This document shows positions 43,137-51,198 of a stretch of DNA of 64,000 nt, piece by piece. The notes below the pieces were generated by a model, which worked only from the letters and a program-made list of their open reading frames with translations, did not search any database and had not been told where the DNA came from. Origin of the DNA: Haloterrigena gelatinilytica (GTDB lineage: Archaea; Halobacteriota; Halobacteria; Halobacteriales; Natrialbaceae). The stretch covers positions 4,092,001-4,156,000 of the forward strand of contig NZ_JABUQZ010000001.1 in assembly GCF_013342145.1 (NCBI RefSeq), given 5' to 3'. Within the stretch, counting starts at the first letter, position 1. The number at the start of each line of letters is the position of its first letter. The position numbers and the translations under genes are program-made.

Positions 43137-43147
43137 ACAGATTAACC
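43137..43147 (+). promoter_or_regulatory. TATA box upstream of the mutL leader ORF
   Basis: CAGATTAACCT is centred about 28 bases before the ATG at 43171 and about 126 bases before the mutL ATG, so the transcript probably starts at the leader ORF. Confidence 0.4.
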
Positions 43148-43170
43148 TCGCTCGAGCGAGAGCGACCGCC

Positions 43171-43272
43171 ATGAACCGAGCGAACGGACTCGGCCTGACT
43201 CGAGCAGGGCTCCGCAGTTCCACACCGCTCCTCGAGTCACCCGACCGTTCGCACGCGGGGACCGAGCCATGA
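43171..43272 (+). CDS. Short leader ORF (33 aa) overlapping the mutL start
   Basis: The ORF begins MNRANGLGLTRAGLRS and stops with TGA in ATGA, sharing bases with the mutL ATG at 43269. A TATA-like GATTAAC sits 28 bases before its ATG, so it could be the leaderless first cistron whose translation delivers ribosomes to mutL. The peptide has no recognisable family; it is rich in Arg and Ser, unlike acidic haloarchaeal proteins, which argues for a role through translation rather than as a product. May be only a chance ORF in the 5' leader. Confidence 0.4.
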   Translation: MNRANGLGLTRAGLRSSTPLLESPDRSHAGTEP

Positions 43273-45506
43273 CCGACGAGCCACCACAGGAGACCGAGAT
43301 CCGCCAGCTAGACGAGGACACCGTCGCCCGCATCGCCGCCGGCGAGGTCGTCGAACGCCCCGCCAGCGCGGTGAAGGAACTCGTCGAGAACAGCCTCGAC
43401 GCGGACGCCGACAGCGTCGACGTCACCGTCGAGGAGGGCGGCACCGAACTGATACGGGTCGCCGACGACGGCCGCGGGATGGGCGAGGCCGACGTCCGCG
43501 CGGCCGTCCGCGAGCACACGACGAGCAAGATCGAGGGGTTAGAGGACCTAGAGTCGGGCGTCGCCACGCTGGGATTCCGCGGCGAAGCCCTACACACCAT
43601 CGGCTCCGTCTCGCGGGTAACCATCGAGTCGCGCCCACGCGATGCGGACGAGACCGGTGCGGGGACGAAACTGACCTACGAGGGCGGCGAGGTGACCGGC
43701 GTCGAACCCACGGGTTGTCCCGAGGGAACGATCGTCGAGGTCGAGGACCTCTTCTACAACACGCCCGCCCGTCGGAAGTTCCTCAAGACGACGGCGACGG
43801 AGTTCGCCCACGTCAACCGCGTCGTCACGCGCTACGCGCTGGCCAATCCCGACGTGGCGGTCTCGCTGACCCACGACGATCGCGAGGTGTTCGCGACGAC
43901 GGGACAGGGCGACCTCCAGGCCGCCGTCATGGCGGTCTACGGCCGCGAGGTCGCCTCGGCGATGATCCCCGTCGAGGCCGACGGCGACGATCTCCCCCCG
44001 GGGCCGCTCGAGTCGGTCTCCGGGCTGGTCTCCCACCCCGAGACCAACCGCTCGAGCCCGGAGTACCTCGCGACCTACGTCAACGGCCGGGCGGTCACCG
44101 CCGACGCCGTCCGCGAGGGGATCATGGGCGCCTACGGCGCCCAACTGGGCGGCGATCGCTACCCCTTCGTGACGCTCTTCCTCGAGGTGCCCGGCGAGGC
44201 CGTCGACGTCAACGTCCACCCCCGAAAGCGGGAGGTCCGGTTCGACGACGACGATTCCGTCCGCCGGCAGGTCGACGCCGCAGTCGAATCGGCGCTGCTC
44301 GAGCACGGCCTGCTGCGCTCGCGTGCGCCCCGCGGCCGGTCGGCGCCCGGCGAGGCCAGCGTCGTTCCCGGCGACGCCGCTCGCGGGACGAGCGACAAGG
44401 AGCCGACGGCCGAGGACCTCCCGGCCGCGCTCGAGGGCGACGGCGAGTCGGAATCGGGAGCCGATTCGTCGTCCGAGCCGACGGCCGACGATACCGCAGC
44501 GGCATCGTCGCGGTCGCCGTCGACGGTCGACGCCGACTCCGCCGACGGCGGTTCGACGACTGGTTCGGCCGGATCACCGCCGGCCGGCGGCGCCTCGAGC
44601 GGCCCGTCGGGAACCGCTTCGAGCGGTCCGCCCGGCAGCGACTCGAGCGGGACGTCTGGAACTCCGGCGGGAACCGTCTCGAGCGGGTCAGCGAACCGAA
44701 CCTCGAGCGAGCCGACAGATAGCGACTCGAGTGGCGCTTCGGCGACCGAGTCGACGACGTCTCGAGCGGACTCGAGCGTCGATCGCGGGGGTGACGATTC
44801 CGATCGGACCGGCCGCGAGCCGGAGCGCAAGTTCGCCGCGGCCACCGAACAGCGGACCCTCGACGGCGAGCCCGCGACCGGCGACGAGACCGCGTTCGAC
44901 TCGCTGCCCGCCTTACGCGTGCTCGGACAGCTCGACGACACCTACCTCGTCTGCGAGACCGACGACGGCCTCGTGTTGATCGACCAGCACGCCGCCGACG
45001 AGCGGGTCAACTACGAGCGTCTGCAGCGGGCGTTCGCCGACGACCCCGCCGCGCAGGCGCTTGCGGAGCCCGTGGAACTCGAGTTGACCGCCGCCGAGGC
45101 CGAGGCCTTCGAGGGCTACCGCGAGGCGCTCTCGCGGCTGGGGTTCTACGCCGACCGGACCGACGACCGGACGGTGGCCGTGACGACCGTTCCCGCCGTC
45201 TTCGACGAGACGCTCGAGCCCGAGCGCCTGCGGGACGTCCTCGCGTCGTTCGTCGAGGGCGACCGCGAGGCGGGCGCGGAGACGGTCGACGCGCTGGCCG
45301 ACGAGTTCCTCGGCGATCTGGCCTGTTACCCGTCGATCACGGGGAACACGTCGCTGACCGAGGGATCGGTGGTCGATCTCCTCGAGGCCTTGGACGACTG
45401 CGAGAATCCGTACGCCTGTCCGCACGGGAGGCCGGTGATCGTTCGGTTCGACGAGCGCGAGATCGAGGATCGGTTCGAGCGGGATTACCCGGGCCATCAG
45501 GGCTGA
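43269..45506 (+). CDS. mutL: DNA mismatch repair protein MutL, endonuclease type
   Basis: A 745-residue GHKL ATPase that couples MutS recognition to strand processing. The N-terminus has AAGEVVERPASAVKELVENSL, VADDGRGM, TLGFRGEALHTIG and LFYNTPARRKFLK. A Ser/Gly/Thr-rich linker of about 180 residues (about 370-545) is unusually long. The C-terminal domain has LIDQHAADERVNYE, matching the DQHA(x)2E(x)4E metal motif of nicking MutL proteins, and ENPYACPHGRPVIV with the ACPHGRP motif. It should therefore nick DNA itself, fitting the absence of MutH in archaea. The start overlaps a 33-residue leader ORF. Confidence 0.95.
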   Translation: MTDEPPQETEIRQLDEDTVARIAAGEVVERPASAVKELVENSLDADADSVDVTVEEGGTELIRVADDGRGMGEADVRAAVREHTTSKIEGLEDLESGVATLGFRGEALHTIGSVSRVTIESRPRDADETGAGTKLTYEGGEVTGVEPTGCPEGTIVEVEDLFYNTPARRKFLKTTATEFAHVNRVVTRYALANPDVAVSLTHDDREVFATTGQGDLQAAVMAVYGREVASAMIPVEADGDDLPPGPLESVSGLVSHPETNRSSPEYLATYVNGRAVTADAVREGIMGAYGAQLGGDRYPFVTLFLEVPGEAVDVNVHPRKREVRFDDDDSVRRQVDAAVESALLEHGLLRSRAPRGRSAPGEASVVPGDAARGTSDKEPTAEDLPAALEGDGESESGADSSSEPTADDTAAASSRSPSTVDADSADGGSTTGSAGSPPAGGASSGPSGTASSGPPGSDSSGTSGTPAGTVSSGSANRTSSEPTDSDSSGASATESTTSRADSSVDRGGDDSDRTGREPERKFAAATEQRTLDGEPATGDETAFDSLPALRVLGQLDDTYLVCETDDGLVLIDQHAADERVNYERLQRAFADDPAAQALAEPVELELTAAEAEAFEGYREALSRLGFYADRTDDRTVAVTTVPAVFDETLEPERLRDVLASFVEGDREAGAETVDALADEFLGDLACYPSITGNTSLTEGSVVDLLEALDDCENPYACPHGRPVIVRFDEREIEDRFERDYPGHQG

Positions 45507-45548
45507 GCCGACCGAGTTCGGACCGACGCTCCGGGCTCGAGCCCGGAC

Positions 45549-45752
45549 TCAGTCCGGCCGGCTGTTGATCCGGTCGAACCCTTTCCAGATCCCGACTACG
45601 ATGAGGCCGGCCAGCAGCGCTAGCCCGACGAACAGAGCGAGTTCGGACGACGCTTCCGCTTCGACCAGCCCCCCCGCCCAGCCGAGGGCGAACACGAGCA
45701 CGCCCGTCACCGCGATGACGAGGATGACGAGTCGATCGCCGAGTTCAGTCAT
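45549..45752 (-). CDS. Small membrane protein (67 aa)
   Basis: A 67-residue protein with two hydrophobic helices (about 7-27, RLVILVIAVTGVLVFALGW, and 36-58, SELALFVGLALLAGLIVVGIW), ending in RINSRPD. Converges on mutL with a 42-base gap. Family not recognised; a two-helix hairpin topology is likely. The divergent gap to rtcA (45753-45974) carries an inverted repeat GCCGTTG/CAACGGC. Confidence 0.65.
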   Translation of the reverse strand: MTELGDRLVILVIAVTGVLVFALGWAGGLVEAEASSELALFVGLALLAGLIVVGIWKGFDRINSRPD

Positions 45753-45974
45753 GGGCGACGCTTGGCGAGCGGCCGTTGTAACGGGACGGCCTGCAACGGC
45801 GCCGTTAGATCGTGTATCCCCGTATCAGTAGGTAACGCGCCCGGTATCGGACGCCCCGATCGTCCGTCGTTCCGTCGCGGTCGCCGTAACCGACGCCGCT
45901 CGAGCGCGGCGAGTCGCTCGAGCGCCGGCACCGGCATCGGCAACGGTACGGGGATCGACGCCGAACGGCCGCGC

Positions 45975-47144
45975 ATGACGATCGATCTCGACGGCGCGGA
46001 CGCGGGCGGCCAGTTCGTCCGGACCGCGCTCACGCTGTCGGTCCTCGAGAACGAACCGGTCCGCATCGAGAACGTTCGCGGGAACCGATCCACGCCGGGG
46101 CTGCGCCACCAGCACCTGGCGGTCCTCGAGACGATGGCCGCCGTCTGCGACGCCGACGTGTCGGGCGCGGAACTGGGCGCCGAGACGATCGACTTCGAGC
46201 CCGACCTCGAGTCGACCGCGGACGCCAGCGGCTGGGGCGGCGCCGGACGCGGCCGGCTCGCGGGCGGCAGCTACGAGGTCGACATCGGCACCGCGGGGAG
46301 CGCGACGCTGCTGTTCGACGCGCTCCTGCCGCTCGCGTCGGTGCTCGAGTCGCAGCTGTCGGTGACGGTCACCGGCGGCACCGACGTCCAGTGGTCGCCG
46401 CCGGTGGACTACGCGCGACGCGTGAAACTGCCGCTGCTCCGCCGATTCGGTCTCACCGCCGCCGTCGAGGTCGATCGTCGCGGGTTCTACCCCGACGGCG
46501 GCGGGCGAGCCACGCTGCAGCTCGCGCCCTCGACGCTCGAGCCCATCGAACTCGCGGAGCGCGGTCCGCTCGAGGGCGTTCGACTCTACTCGACCGAGTC
46601 CGCGTCGCTGGCCGATCGAGACGTGGCTCACCGGCAGGCCGAGGGCGCCCTCGAGCGGCTGGCGCTCGCGGAGACCGACCTCGAGGTCGTCGACCGCTGC
46701 GAACGGACGGTCGAGAGCCCCTCGCCCGGTTCGTCGATCGTGCTCCGAATCGATCACGGGACGGGAATCGCAGGGTTCACCGCGCTGGGCGAGCGCGGCA
46801 CGCCGGCCGAGCGCGTCGGCGAGGACGCCGCCGACGCCGCGAACCGCTTCCTGAGACGCGATGTCGAGAACGGAGGCGGGAACGGGGGCGTGCCGGCGCC
46901 ACCGGTCGACCGCCACATGGCCGATCAGTTACTCGTTTTCCTCGCGCTCGCGGGCGGTCGCGTCCGGATCCCCGCCGTCACCGACCACGTAGCGACGAGT
47001 CGCGAATTACTCGAGGCTTTCGGCGCCGATATCGCGCTCGACCTCGAGCGCGACGTGACGAGCAGCGCCGACGGCGAGACCGCTCCTGCGGACGATGCCG
47101 CTCGACCGGCGCTAGTGACGGTCGACTCGACCGTCGATTCCTGA
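45975..47144 (+). CDS. rtcA: RNA 3'-terminal phosphate cyclase
   Basis: A 389-residue RtcA that uses ATP to convert RNA 3'-phosphates to 2',3'-cyclic phosphates. Signs are GGQFVRTALTLSVL, GNRSTPGLRHQHL, DIGTAGSATLLFDALLPL, GFYPDGGGRATLQL and the catalytic His in VDRHMADQLLVFLALA. A Gly/Asn-rich insert (GGGNGG) precedes the catalytic His segment. The ATG at 45975 gives the family N-terminus MTIDLDGADAGGQ; the long upstream open frame is low-complexity Arg-rich and rejected. No rtcB gene is adjacent. Confidence 0.93.
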   Translation: MTIDLDGADAGGQFVRTALTLSVLENEPVRIENVRGNRSTPGLRHQHLAVLETMAAVCDADVSGAELGAETIDFEPDLESTADASGWGGAGRGRLAGGSYEVDIGTAGSATLLFDALLPLASVLESQLSVTVTGGTDVQWSPPVDYARRVKLPLLRRFGLTAAVEVDRRGFYPDGGGRATLQLAPSTLEPIELAERGPLEGVRLYSTESASLADRDVAHRQAEGALERLALAETDLEVVDRCERTVESPSPGSSIVLRIDHGTGIAGFTALGERGTPAERVGEDAADAANRFLRRDVENGGGNGGVPAPPVDRHMADQLLVFLALAGGRVRIPAVTDHVATSRELLEAFGADIALDLERDVTSSADGETAPADDAARPALVTVDSTVDS

Positions 47145-47203
47145 CTCGAGGCCTGGAACCGCGGTCAGCGGCTCTTACGCATCGGTTAACTTATCGCCAT
47201 AAC

Positions 47204-47208
47204 TTATA
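47204..47208 (+). promoter_or_regulatory. TATA box of the kdgK leader/kdgK transcript
   Basis: TTATA is centred 27 bases before the ATG at 47233, placing the transcription start at the 16-codon leader ORF rather than at kdgK. Confidence 0.55.
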
Positions 47209-47232
47209 CCACAGCCGTCCGTTGATCCGGGT

Positions 47233-47283
47233 ATGACCGACGCAGACAGTACCGGCGACTCGGTCCGGGGGGCCGATCGGTGA
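47233..47283 (+). CDS. 16-residue leader ORF overlapping the kdgK start
   Basis: MTDADSTGDSVRGADR ends at a TGA that overlaps the kdgK GTG (GTGA). A TATA box 27 bases upstream makes its ATG the likely first base of the mRNA. It could be a coupled leader peptide. Alternatively a one-base error in the G6 run (near 47266-47272) has split a longer kdgK N-terminus; the acidic residue content fits a haloarchaeal N-terminal tail. Confidence 0.45.
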   Translation: MTDADSTGDSVRGADR

Positions 47284-48233
47284 GCGATATCGTCACGTTC
47301 GGGGAGACGATGCTCCGGCTGTCGCCGCCCCGGAACGAGCGCCTCGAGGACGTCGACGAGTTCGAGGTCCGAGCGGCGGGGGCCGAAAGCAACGTCGCGA
47401 TCGCGGCGAGTCGGCTGGGCGCGACGGCGACGTGGATTTCGAAGGTGCCGGAGACGCCGCTGGGGAAGCGCGTCGTCGGCGAACTCCGCCAGCACGGGAT
47501 CGACACCGACGTCGTCTGGAGCCACCGCGGGCGTCAGGGCACGTACTACCTCGAGCGGGCGGGCAAGCCCCGCGGGACGAACGTGATCTACGATCGGGAG
47601 AACACCGCCGTTTCGACGGCGAAGGCTCGCGAATTCGACATCGATCGGATTCAGGACGCGCGCGTCTTCTTCACGACCGGAATCACGCCCGCGCTCTCGT
47701 CGACGCTCCGGGAGACGACGGCGAACATGCTCAAGGCGGCCCGACAGGGCGGAACGACGACCGCCTTCGACTTCAACTACCGGAACAAGCTCTGGTCACC
47801 CGACGAGGCCCGCGAGACCCTGACGCAGCTGTTCCCGGGGATCGACGTGCTCGTCATCGCCGCCCGCGACGCCCGGACGGTCCTCGGCATCGAGGGCGAT
47901 CCGCGCCAACTGGCCCACCGGCTGGGCTCGCAGTACGACTTCACGACCGTCGTCGTCACCCGCGGCGCGGAGGGCGCGATCGGCTGGCACGACAGCGTCG
48001 TCCACGAACAGGCGGCCTACGAGACCGACACCGTCTCGTCGATCGGCACCGGCGACGCCTTCACCGGCGCGTTCATCGCTCGTCGCCTCCACGGCGACGA
48101 CGTCCCGACCGCCCTCGAGTACGCCGCGGCGACGGCGGCGATCAAGCGGACGATTCCGGGCGACGTCGCGCTCGTCTCCAAGGAGGAGGTCGACGCGGTC
48201 GTCAAATCGGGCGGGACCGACCTCTCCCGGTAG
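47280..48233 (+). CDS. kdgK: 2-keto-3-deoxygluconate kinase (PfkB family)
   Basis: A 317-residue PfkB kinase. N-terminus SDIVTFGETMLRLSPPRNER, substrate signature GAESNVAIAASRLGATATW, and ATP site DTVSSIGTGDAFTGAF. The GETMLRLSPP...GGAESN pattern is that of KDG kinases, which phosphorylate 2-keto-3-deoxygluconate in the semi-phosphorylative Entner-Doudoroff pathway used by haloarchaea. The product would be split by a KDPG aldolase; a DapA-type aldolase lies 4 kb upstream. GTG start, coupled to a 16-codon ORF. Confidence 0.88.
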   Translation: MSDIVTFGETMLRLSPPRNERLEDVDEFEVRAAGAESNVAIAASRLGATATWISKVPETPLGKRVVGELRQHGIDTDVVWSHRGRQGTYYLERAGKPRGTNVIYDRENTAVSTAKAREFDIDRIQDARVFFTTGITPALSSTLRETTANMLKAARQGGTTTAFDFNYRNKLWSPDEARETLTQLFPGIDVLVIAARDARTVLGIEGDPRQLAHRLGSQYDFTTVVVTRGAEGAIGWHDSVVHEQAAYETDTVSSIGTGDAFTGAFIARRLHGDDVPTALEYAAATAAIKRTIPGDVALVSKEEVDAVVKSGGTDLSR

Positions 48234-48340
48234 ATTCGAAGCGTCTCCGAAGCCGGCCCCGAGGGGGCTCTCGTGGCGCTCCACGTGCCGGTCCCCGTCT
48301 CTTCGCGGCGTTCGTTTTGACGGGTTTGCCAGAAGCTATG

Positions 48341-48346
48341 TTATAT
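48341..48346 (+). promoter_or_regulatory. TATA box of the 48370 surface protein gene
   Basis: TTATAT is centred 27 bases before the ATG at 48370, indicating a leaderless transcript. Confidence 0.55.
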
Positions 48347-48369
48347 CCCGGTCGGAAGCTGCGACCGTC

Positions 48370-49728
48370 ATGAATCGTGGACTCGCAGTGATCGTGGCGC
48401 TGCTCCTGGCGACGAGCGCCGTCGGCGCGGCGTTCGGAGCCGGCGCGGGCGCGTCGACCGGCGCGGAATCGAGTACGACCACCGACGGCGAAACCGAGAC
48501 GGCGAGCGCGGCGACGGCCGGCGGCGAGGCCTACGCCGGCACCCACGTCGCGTTCGACGTCGAGGGCGACGCAGTCATCGACTACCGGATCGGCGGCGAC
48601 GAGACGTTCTCCTCGGTGGCCGTCCAGTCGACCAGCGACGCCGGAGCCGGTGCCGATCTCGGCGCCGAGGTCGACCTCGAGACGCTGACGACCCTCGAGG
48701 GCGCCGGCCTCTCGCTGGCCGCCCAGTCCGAGACGAGCGCCCAGGTGCAGGCCGAGAGCGGCGCGACGCTGTCGGCCCACGACACCGAACGCGGCACGCT
48801 CGTGGTCGAGAGCGGCTCGGAGGGTCAGTACGTTCGGGCCGAACTCGCCGCCGACGCGACGGCCAGCGACGAGGGCGACCGCGTTCGCGTCGAGACCGGC
48901 GACCACGAGGGCACCGTCCTCGTCGTCGGCGACGGCGAGGTGACGGTCACCGACGACGGCAACGTCACGGCCGAACTCGCCGAGAACGCGACGCTGGCGT
49001 TCCGGTCGTACGAGGACGGCGAGCGCGACGAGACCGACGAGTACGAGGAATCGCTGATCGCCGACGGGAACGCCGCCGTCGAGGTCCACGTCGAGGACCG
49101 GAACAGCGAGGCGGTCGGCGAGGCCGTCACGTACGGCCAGGAGACCAGCGCCGAGGTCGAAACCGAGGCGCGCGATCGGGTCGACGTCACCATCGACCGC
49201 GCCACCCACGAGGGGACGGTCGTGCTGACCACCGTCTCCGAAGAGGCCGTCGGCAGCCTCGAGGACCTCGAGGTCCGGATCGACGGCGAGGCCGCCACGG
49301 AGGTCTCCTCGAAGAGCGAGCTCGAGGGCGCGATCGGGAGCGACGAGTCCCGGTACATGGTCGCCCAGCAGTCGGAGGCGTCGGCCGAGGCGACGGTCTA
49401 CATCGCCGTCAACCACTTCTCCGAGCGAACGGCGACGATCGACGGCGCCGACGGTGACGACTCGGACGGCGGAGCCGACGGGACGGACGATAGCGACGAG
49501 ACGGACGGGACCGACGGCGACGATAGCGGGACGGACGACGAGACGGACGCGACTGCAGAGGACGGGACGACCGACGGGAGCGAAAGCGATGCGGACGGCA
49601 GCGACGCCGACGACGGTGAGGAAAGCGACGCCGGTGCGGACGGCGGCGACGGGATGCCCGGCTTCGGCGTCGGCGTCGCCGTCGTCGCGATCGCCGTCGC
49701 CGGCCTGTTCGCCCGACTGCAGGACTGA
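48370..49728 (+). CDS. PGF-CTERM surface protein, paralogue A
   Basis: A 452-residue exported protein. Residues 1-24 form a Sec signal peptide (RGLAVIVALLLATSAVGAAF). The body is strand-rich and shares blocks with the next gene: GEAYAGTHVAFD, LSAHDTERG, TASDEGDRV, FRSYEDGERDE, NHFSER. An Asp/Gly/Thr-rich stalk of about 65 residues precedes DGMPGFGVGVAVVAIAVAGL and an Arg, the PGF-CTERM signal that archaeosortase A cuts for lipid anchoring. Family not recognised; a cell-surface or S-layer-associated role is inferred. Larger than its paralogue because of the stalk. Confidence 0.8.
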   Translation: MNRGLAVIVALLLATSAVGAAFGAGAGASTGAESSTTTDGETETASAATAGGEAYAGTHVAFDVEGDAVIDYRIGGDETFSSVAVQSTSDAGAGADLGAEVDLETLTTLEGAGLSLAAQSETSAQVQAESGATLSAHDTERGTLVVESGSEGQYVRAELAADATASDEGDRVRVETGDHEGTVLVVGDGEVTVTDDGNVTAELAENATLAFRSYEDGERDETDEYEESLIADGNAAVEVHVEDRNSEAVGEAVTYGQETSAEVETEARDRVDVTIDRATHEGTVVLTTVSEEAVGSLEDLEVRIDGEAATEVSSKSELEGAIGSDESRYMVAQQSEASAEATVYIAVNHFSERTATIDGADGDDSDGGADGTDDSDETDGTDGDDSGTDDETDATAEDGTTDGSESDADGSDADDGEESDAGADGGDGMPGFGVGVAVVAIAVAGLFARLQD

Positions 49729-49922
49729 GTGACGCCCGTCGGTGCGAGCCGAGCCGATGAGCGCGCGAATCGATCCGTTCGAGTTCGGATCTCTTTTCCA
49801 AATATTATTTGCCGAGAATGACTTGTACAGCTAGATGAGTACACAACCGTGCGGTCGTATCCCACAGTTGGACGACTTTGTCAAAAGGACCTTTACACCC
49901 CGGTGTCTCCCGGCGGAGTGCA

Positions 49923-51095
49923 ATGTCCCGAATCGCAGCCGTTGCACTCGCAGCCCTCGTGACGATGGCGACCCTGTCGGTCGCCGTCGTCGGCGCTGCG
50001 GGCGCAGCACAGCCCTCCGAATCGCACGCGATGACCGCCCAGGACGCGACGGCCGACGGCGAGGCGTACGCCGGCACCCACGTCGCGTTCGAGACCTCGA
50101 GTAACGCGATCGTCGACTACCGCGTCGACGACGAGACGGTCTTCGAGAACGTGACCGTCGCCAGCCAGAGCGACCACCAGAGCCGGACCGAGGCCGGCGC
50201 CGACGCCCGGCTCTCGGCCGTGGTCGATCTCTCCGGTCTGGGACTCTCCCTCGACGCACAGAGCGAGACGCGCGCCGACGTCGCGACCGACGGCTCGGCG
50301 TCGCTGTCCGCTCACGACACCGAACGCGGCATCCTCACCGTCGACGCGGGCGAGGACGCCCAGTACGTCGAGCTGACCCTCTCCGAGGAGAGCAACGCGA
50401 CGGCCAGCGACGAGGGCGACCGGGTCCTCGTCGAAACGGAGAACCGAACCGGCGCGCTCGTCGTCGCCGGCGACGGCGAGGTCGCGGTCAACGACAACGG
50501 CGACGTGACCGCCGACCTCGGCAGCGAGTCGACGCTGGTCTTCCGCTCGTACGAGGACGGCGAGCGCGACGAGAACGCCGAAGAGCAGGAACGGCTGATC
50601 GCCGAGGGGACGGCGACCGCCGAGGTCTACGCCGACGCGGTCGACGGCGAGCGCGTCGTCGACGTCGCGACCTACGGTCAGGACACGGCCGTCGAGACCG
50701 GCGCCGAGGCCGAAGAGCGCCTCGAGATGACCGTCGAACGCGCCGAGAGCGAGGGGAAGGTCGTGATCGTCTCCGTCTCCGAGGCCGCCCTCGAGGCCGT
50801 CGGGAGCGCCGAGGACCTCGCGGTGACCGTCGACGGCGAGGCCGCCGCCGAGGCCTCCTCGTACGGCGAACTCGAGGGCGGGATCGGCGAAGAGCCCCGC
50901 TACATGGTGACCTCCTCGGGCGACGCCGAGGCGGCCGCCGACGTGCTCGTCGCGATCGACCACTTCTCGGAGCGAGACGTGGCGATCCAGAACGCGGACG
51001 ACGTCGAGAGCGGCGACGACAGCCTCCCCGGCTTCGGCGCCGTCGCGGCGCTGGTCGCCGCGCTGATCGGCGTCGGCGCTCGCGTCCACAGCTAA
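49923..51095 (+). CDS. PGF-CTERM surface protein, paralogue B
   Basis: A 390-residue tandem paralogue of the preceding protein. Signal peptide at 1-29 (SRIAAVALAALVTMATLSVA), then the same core blocks GEAYAGTHVAFE, LSAHDTERG, TASDEGDRV, FRSYEDGERDE, DHFSER, and a very short stalk before SLPGFGAVAALVAALIGVGA. The PGF triad and Arg are present, so the same archaeosortase anchoring is expected, but without a glycosylatable stalk. The ATG at 49923 is about 27 bases after CTTTACA. Function unknown; the pair arose by local duplication and then diverged. Confidence 0.8.
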   Translation: MSRIAAVALAALVTMATLSVAVVGAAGAAQPSESHAMTAQDATADGEAYAGTHVAFETSSNAIVDYRVDDETVFENVTVASQSDHQSRTEAGADARLSAVVDLSGLGLSLDAQSETRADVATDGSASLSAHDTERGILTVDAGEDAQYVELTLSEESNATASDEGDRVLVETENRTGALVVAGDGEVAVNDNGDVTADLGSESTLVFRSYEDGERDENAEEQERLIAEGTATAEVYADAVDGERVVDVATYGQDTAVETGAEAEERLEMTVERAESEGKVVIVSVSEAALEAVGSAEDLAVTVDGEAAAEASSYGELEGGIGEEPRYMVTSSGDAEAAADVLVAIDHFSERDVAIQNADDVESGDDSLPGFGAVAALVAALIGVGARVHS

Positions 51096-51198
51096 CGTCT
51101 CCGCCGTCCGCCCCGCACCGCGTTTTCAGTGTATCGAACGCTTTCGCTCACCTACCTCCTGAGGAACGCCTTTTTGTCGCGCCGGCGTACAGCGGGTT

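Noticed and set aside
45762-45974. N-terminal extension of rtcA
   Set aside because: The extra residues are Arg/Gly-rich and unlike RtcA; the conserved N-terminus starts at ATG 45975.
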